Virus record (IMG/VR): IMGVR_UViG_3300007640_000201
Coordinates: 1 to 26,035 of that record
DNA from: a virus
Reading direction: 5' to 3' (one strand)
DNA length: 26,035 nucleotides
Shown one piece after another: positions 23,182-26,035 of this stretch (positions within the stretch are counted from its first letter, which is position 1; the number at the start of each line of letters is the position of its first letter). A model generated the notes under the pieces. It worked only from the letters and a program-made list of their open reading frames with translations, had not been told where the DNA came from and ran no database searches. Both the position numbers and the translations under genes were made by a program.

Positions 23182-23460
23182 TTACCCTTGTCTGTTTGTT
23201 GCTCTTTCAATTTTTCTATCCAACAATTGTTGTAATAGAATGGTATGCTCATTAAATACATTCTTCATATCACCAAGAATCTTATTTGAGTCCATAAGCA
23301 ATTCTCTCAATGCTTTATCAGATTCTGTGTCTTTATCCATCCATAGTTTTCTTTCTACTTCATGTCTCTCCGTCAAAAACTTAATATACCAAAAACATGC
23401 GATTAGTGCTGCTAGTGTACCACCAACGTCCACTAGAGATTGAATCATTTCAGTATCCAT
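23182..23460 (-). CDS. Small single-span membrane protein, possible holin (92 aa)
   Basis: Residues ~9-29 (LVDVGGTLAALIACFWYIKF) form one hydrophobic membrane segment with a short outer N-terminus, followed by a charged coiled-coil region (TERHEVERKLWMDKDTESDK, MKNVFNEHTILLQQLLDRKI) and a basic end. This one-span plus coiled-coil layout is that of small holin-like proteins (BhlA/UviB/XhlA type), and an exact late promoter motif lies 58 bp upstream. Holin function is inference; no endolysin gene is in this window to support it. AAAGGAG precedes the ATG. Confidence 0.7.
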   Translation of the reverse strand: MDTEMIQSLVDVGGTLAALIACFWYIKFLTERHEVERKLWMDKDTESDKALRELLMDSNKILGDMKNVFNEHTILLQQLLDRKIERATNRQG

Positions 23461-23480
23461 TTAATGGGTACTCCTTTAGT

Positions 23481-23852
23481 TTACCTTCGCATAGTTGCTA
23501 GGTCTTTTGCTACAGTATTATTTATAACAGGAACAAGATTGGATTTATGCATCACACCAATTCCTGTTATCAAATCACCTGTATATTCTCTTTTTGGTTT
23601 CGTTTTCGTTTCAATTGAAACTTTTCCCAATGAATTCATAGAAGATACCTGTTGTTCCTTTTTTCGGAACACAGGCTCTTCTACGATAGAAACATTTCTA
23701 GTTTTTGAAGAAACAACCTTTCCATAACGATATGCTATGAACTCATCAAATGATTTCTGAAGAAAATGACAATGAAGCTGTCGCATTTCTTTATTATATT
23801 TCTTGTGCTCAATTCTCAATTTGTCAAGATCTTTTTGTGAAAACTTTTTCAT
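23481..23852 (-). CDS. Conserved-type phage protein of unknown function (123 aa)
   Basis: The N-terminal half is helical and basic (MKKFSQKDLDKLRIEHKKYN, KEMRQLHCHFLQKSFDEFIA). The C-terminal motif KPKREYTGDLITGIGVMHKS continuing NLVPVINNTVAKDLATMRR resembles a block seen in uncharacterised proteins of marine T4-like phages. No enzyme motif is visible. The 3' end of the gene contains an exact TATAAATA in the codons for INN, which may serve the next genes. The ribosome-binding site is weak (GAGAG). Confidence 0.7.
   Translation of the reverse strand: MKKFSQKDLDKLRIEHKKYNKEMRQLHCHFLQKSFDEFIAYRYGKVVSSKTRNVSIVEEPVFRKKEQQVSSMNSLGKVSIETKTKPKREYTGDLITGIGVMHKSNLVPVINNTVAKDLATMRR
23519..23526 (-). 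promoter_or_regulatory. T4-type late promoter TATAAATA inside a coding region
   Basis: Exact TATAAATA (minus strand) near the 3' end of the 123-aa gene, 58 bp before the 92-aa membrane-protein gene. It could add late expression of the membrane protein, the 66-aa protein and the tRNA-like gene to the early transcript. Confidence 0.5.
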
Positions 23853-23869
23853 AATATAACTCTCACTAT

Positions 23870-24070
23870 TCAGGTTCGTTGCAAAGAATACCTATCATTA
23901 ATATCTACAATCTCTCCAACACGCATGTTTCTAACTTCTGGTTTTACTTCGTCATCATATCGATATATTTTACCAACATAATAATTCTCATGACTATGAT
24001 CAATCAACCAATACTGTTTACGAATTCTACCATTGATATCATCAATAGATCCTACTGCTGCTGGCATCAT
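23870..24070 (-). CDS. Small protein of unknown function (66 aa)
   Basis: It begins MMPAAVGSIDDINGRIRKQY and continues WLIDHSHENYYVGKIYRYDD and MRVGEIVDINDRYSLQRT, a small beta-type domain without recognised family. The first of the two Met codons is favoured because GGAG lies 7 bases before it. It follows the 61-aa gene by 32 bp and belongs to the same early-promoter cluster. Confidence 0.6.
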   Translation of the reverse strand: MMPAAVGSIDDINGRIRKQYWLIDHSHENYYVGKIYRYDDEVKPEVRNMRVGEIVDINDRYSLQRT

Positions 24071-24102
24071 CGGACAACTCCAAGAAAAAAGTTAAGAAAG
24101 AA

Positions 24103-24288
24103 CTAGAAACTCATATTTAGAGTACCCTTCAAACGTGACATTTCAAGAGTCTTGTCAATCTTCTCTGCAAACAGATTCTCATATGCATTCCAATCATAAC
24201 GATTCCTTGCCCTTTCTAGTCGCATGTTTAGAGTTTGAATCTGCTCTTGCAATTCCTTGACTTTTTTAATAGTGATATCTTGACTCAT
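24103..24288 (-). CDS. Small coiled-coil protein (61 aa)
   Basis: Almost wholly helical with a heptad pattern: VKELQEQIQTLNMRLERARN, RYDWNAYENLFAEKIDKTLE. Not recognised. Its ATG overlaps the TGA of the upstream 62-aa gene (ATGA), so translation is coupled; both come from the consensus promoter at 24514-24542. Likely a dimerising small phage protein; function unknown. Confidence 0.65.
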   Translation of the reverse strand: MSQDITIKKVKELQEQIQTLNMRLERARNRYDWNAYENLFAEKIDKTLEMSRLKGTLNMSF

Positions 24289-24473
24289 TTTAGAAATCCT
24301 AATGGAATGAATTGTTTTTTCTCGATTTTGCCATACTGAATGACAAACCGATCAAGTCCGGAGAGATCATCTATTTCGATAATTTTGGCAGGAAACCCAA
24401 TCTTGGGTTTGATTTGATTAGCTTCATATTCGGTGAGGATGGAGGCAGAACGAGGCAAGTCTTCCAGAATCAT
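24285..24473 (-). CDS. Small protein of unknown function, first gene of an early operon (62 aa)
   Basis: It begins MILEDLPRSASILTEYEANQ, then KPKIGFPAKIIEIDDLSGLD and RFVIQYGKIEKKQFIPLGFL, a short beta-rich chain. Not recognised. The start is well supported: CAGGAG lies 7-8 bases before the ATG, and a consensus promoter ends about 40 bp upstream. First of at least five linked small genes. Confidence 0.65.
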   Translation of the reverse strand: MILEDLPRSASILTEYEANQIKPKIGFPAKIIEIDDLSGLDRFVIQYGKIEKKQFIPLGFLK

Positions 24474-24513
24474 AATGAACTCCTGAGGGAGAGTGATTAA
24501 TGAAGAAAAATAT

Positions 24514-24542
24514 ATTATACTAAATTTATTCTAAAATGTCAA
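24514..24542 (-). promoter_or_regulatory. Consensus sigma70-type promoter TTGACA-N17-TATAAT
   Basis: On the minus strand a perfect TTGACA (24537-24542) and a perfect TATAAT (24514-24519) are separated by 17 bases, in a 77-bp gap before the 62-aa gene. The full consensus implies strong recognition by the unmodified host RNA polymerase, as for early phage genes. Confidence 0.85.
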
Positions 24543-24550
24543 GTAAAAAA

Positions 24551-24889
24551 TTAATCCCATTTGACTGGAGTCCAGCCCATTTCTTCTAGAACCAAAACAA
24601 TGTGTGGTGTAAGCACACCTTCTTGTACATATCCTTCTCCGTTGTCTATTGCATCCACGATTCCGCTGCAATACCAATCTAGATAATCACCTTCTTCTCG
24701 AATCTTGGAAATAATCTCTCCTGCATAGCGCCATGAACAACTCCAGAGTTTCTCCAAATTCTCTTCCTCTTTATGCTTCCATCTCATGTTACAGAGTGCT
24801 GCATAAAGATTCTGAGCAAACACATGATCATGTTTGGCATGATCACAGAGTGTTACATTACGATACAAGTCCATCTCTAAACTACGCAT
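24551..24889 (-). CDS. Conserved-type phage protein of unknown function (112 aa)
   Basis: It contains FAQNLYAALCNMRWKH, the Trp/Cys-rich motif WSCSWRYAGEIISKIREEGD followed by YLDWYCSGIVDA, and the C-terminal EGYVQEGVLTPHIVLVLEEM ending GWTPVKWD. This 'SWRYAG..I...R.EGDY.DWYCSGI' block resembles small uncharacterised proteins of T4-like phages; its biochemical role is unknown to me. It starts 2 bp after the 349-aa gene with a poor ribosome-binding site, so it probably depends on coupling. Composition is less A+T-rich than the late genes. Confidence 0.75.
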   Translation of the reverse strand: MRSLEMDLYRNVTLCDHAKHDHVFAQNLYAALCNMRWKHKEEENLEKLWSCSWRYAGEIISKIREEGDYLDWYCSGIVDAIDNGEGYVQEGVLTPHIVLVLEEMGWTPVKWD

Positions 24890-24891
24890 TT

Positions 24892-25941
24892 TTATTTCTT
24901 GAATCCTTCTAGGAAATTAGGAAGAAGTCGGTATGCCATGTCACCAGAAATAAACTCAACAGGAAATGGGAATCCAGCTTTCTTCTGAACTTCATCCCAA
25001 CTTGGTTCTTCGAAACCATCCTCAAATCGATCCTCATCAGGAATCTTGGCAAACCAATTCACAAACTCGTCATAGTATTCATCATCAACATATACCTTGA
25101 CAATTTCAAAATTACCCATCACCAATTCGTCATACTCATCTGCAACAAAGTTCCAGCTTTTACTCTGTTTCTTAGCCCAGTTAATATACATGCTGGCAAA
25201 TACTTTGCTGTGCTTCTTGAGAATCTTCTCAGTTCCATCAATATACTTCTTGATAAAATCACGCTTGACATTTGGTGGCACATTTGGTGTATCAATTGCT
25301 CGATCAACATATGATTCTACAGGAATGCTTTTCTTGCCAACAGCCAACAACTTCTTGGTGAGACTGTTTCGAAACTTCTTGAGATCCTCCCACATGCTCT
25401 TGTATTCAGGACTTCGCATGACTCCTTTATAGTCATAGCTATGTGCCAGTTCGGTATCTGGTCCAAGATCAACCAGTCTTCGTCCCTGCTTGTCAACAAT
25501 GCTCATGATGTCCATGCTTGCCCCTGCATAGACATTTCCTCGGAGAATCGAATAGACTCCTCCACCTCCCCAGACTCCAGAAGCCAATCGTCCTTCCTCG
25601 TCTGTTGTATAAACAGATATCTGTTTGGCTTTCTTCTTCTGTATCTTTATCAGCTTCTCAAGATTCTCAGCACTGCTTGCATGAATCCCATAGGTGACTA
25701 CAGACCCAACAACTCGTTCAATCATCGATGGAACCAATGATAGTTGGTATCTTCGATCCTCGTCTGGAATCAGATACCTATAGTTGATGACCTCCGGATT
25801 AGTTCTCTCTGCCTTCAGAATTGCTCGAGTCAACAGCTGTTCATTCTTGATCTGACTATACTCTAGTGTAAAGAGATGATCAAACAGACTTTTTGTCCAT
25901 TGAACTTCTTCTTTGATTAAAAAAGATTTAAAAGTTTCCAT
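24892..25941 (-). CDS. Phage protein of unknown function (349 aa)
   Basis: It begins METFKSFLIKEEVQ, like the short 'M(K/E)xFxxFL..E' starts frequent in marine T4-like phage proteins. Recognisable elements are LVPSMIERVVGSVVTYGIHA (near residue 70), KKKAKQISVYTTDEEGRLAS then GVWGGGGVYSILRGNVYAGA, and SIVDKQGRRLVDLGPD (near 105-160), followed by a helical Lys-rich half (KKYIDGTEKILKKHSKVFAS) and an acidic, Trp/Phe-rich end. I recognise the type as recurring in such phages but know no function. No membrane segment. Base composition is closer to balanced than in the baseplate genes. There is little ribosome-binding signal before the ATG. Confidence 0.7.
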   Translation of the reverse strand: METFKSFLIKEEVQWTKSLFDHLFTLEYSQIKNEQLLTRAILKAERTNPEVINYRYLIPDEDRRYQLSLVPSMIERVVGSVVTYGIHASSAENLEKLIKIQKKKAKQISVYTTDEEGRLASGVWGGGGVYSILRGNVYAGASMDIMSIVDKQGRRLVDLGPDTELAHSYDYKGVMRSPEYKSMWEDLKKFRNSLTKKLLAVGKKSIPVESYVDRAIDTPNVPPNVKRDFIKKYIDGTEKILKKHSKVFASMYINWAKKQSKSWNFVADEYDELVMGNFEIVKVYVDDEYYDEFVNWFAKIPDEDRFEDGFEEPSWDEVQKKAGFPFPVEFISGDMAYRLLPNFLEGFKK

Positions 25942-25949
25942 ACATTTAT

Positions 25950-26035
25950 TTAGCTAAACAGTGAGAAAAATCTCTCTGTTTCTTTTGCCAACTCCTCTGC
26001 CTGAACTTCGTATTTCTCCATTGCCCAACTATTGC
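25950..26035 (-). CDS. 3' end of a gene entering from the right edge
   Basis: An open minus-strand frame from the right edge ends at TAA 25950-25952, reading ...NSWAMEKYEVQAEELAKETE followed by RFFSLFS. Of the open frames here this one has phage-like composition and ends 8 bp before the next gene. The C-terminus is helical and charged with a hydrophobic end. Too little is visible to name it. Confidence 0.55.
   Translation of the reverse strand, partial: NSWAMEKYEVQAEELAKETERFFSLFS

Noticed and set aside
22958-23443. Plus-strand 161-aa open frame across the small-gene island
   Set aside because: It covers two well-signalled minus-strand genes, starts inside the tRNA-like gene and has shadow-type composition (many Ser, Phe, Ile).

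Overview
This window is a block of virion genes from a tailed phage of the T4-like (contractile-tail) group, of the kind known from marine cyanophages and pelagiphages. The evidence is a collinear run of baseplate genes (gp5-like hub, PAAR tip, gp25, gp6, gp7-like, gp8, a very large gp10-like/DUF4815 protein) followed by tail-fibre and adhesin genes, with T4-type late promoter motifs (NATAAATA) ahead of most transcription units. All supported genes lie on the minus strand, so transcription runs from high to low coordinates. The DNA is A+T-rich, most strongly in the baseplate wedge genes (about 7.4-20 kb). The host cannot be named from sequence alone.

Layout in transcription order. (1) 26035-24551: the 3' end of an unknown gene, a 349-aa unknown protein and a 112-aa unknown protein, visibly less A+T-rich than the rest. 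(2) 24542-22885: a consensus sigma70-type promoter (TTGACA-N17-TATAAT), five small genes including one single-span membrane protein that could be a holin, and a tRNA-like gene with an Ile(UAU) anticodon loop but no recognisable D arm. (3) 22872-22282: a second sigma70-type promoter and a 172-aa protein. (4) 22274-20325: a late promoter, the gp5-like hub without a lysozyme domain, a 31-aa cysteine-rich metallothionein-like peptide, a PAAR-like spike-tip protein and an 83-aa protein, all tightly coupled. (5) 20321-7397: gp25, gp6, gp7-like, gp8 and the 2111-aa gp10-like protein. (6) 7400-1: a 77-aa coiled-coil protein, a 549-aa repeat-rich fibre, a set of small fibre-associated proteins, two tandem copies of a module made of a glycine-rich adhesin-like gene and a small capping-type gene, a 99-aa protein, and a fibre protein running off the left edge.

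How the genes fit together: section 4 encodes the central puncturing device (hub plus metal-binding tip), section 5 the wedges and their outer extension, and section 6 the host-contact apparatus. The most unusual items are the metallothionein-like gene between hub and tip genes, the tandem duplication of the adhesin module with a vestigial gene start beside it, and the D-arm-less tRNA-like gene. No stretch longer than about 120 bases lacks a gene, and no plus-strand gene is supported.
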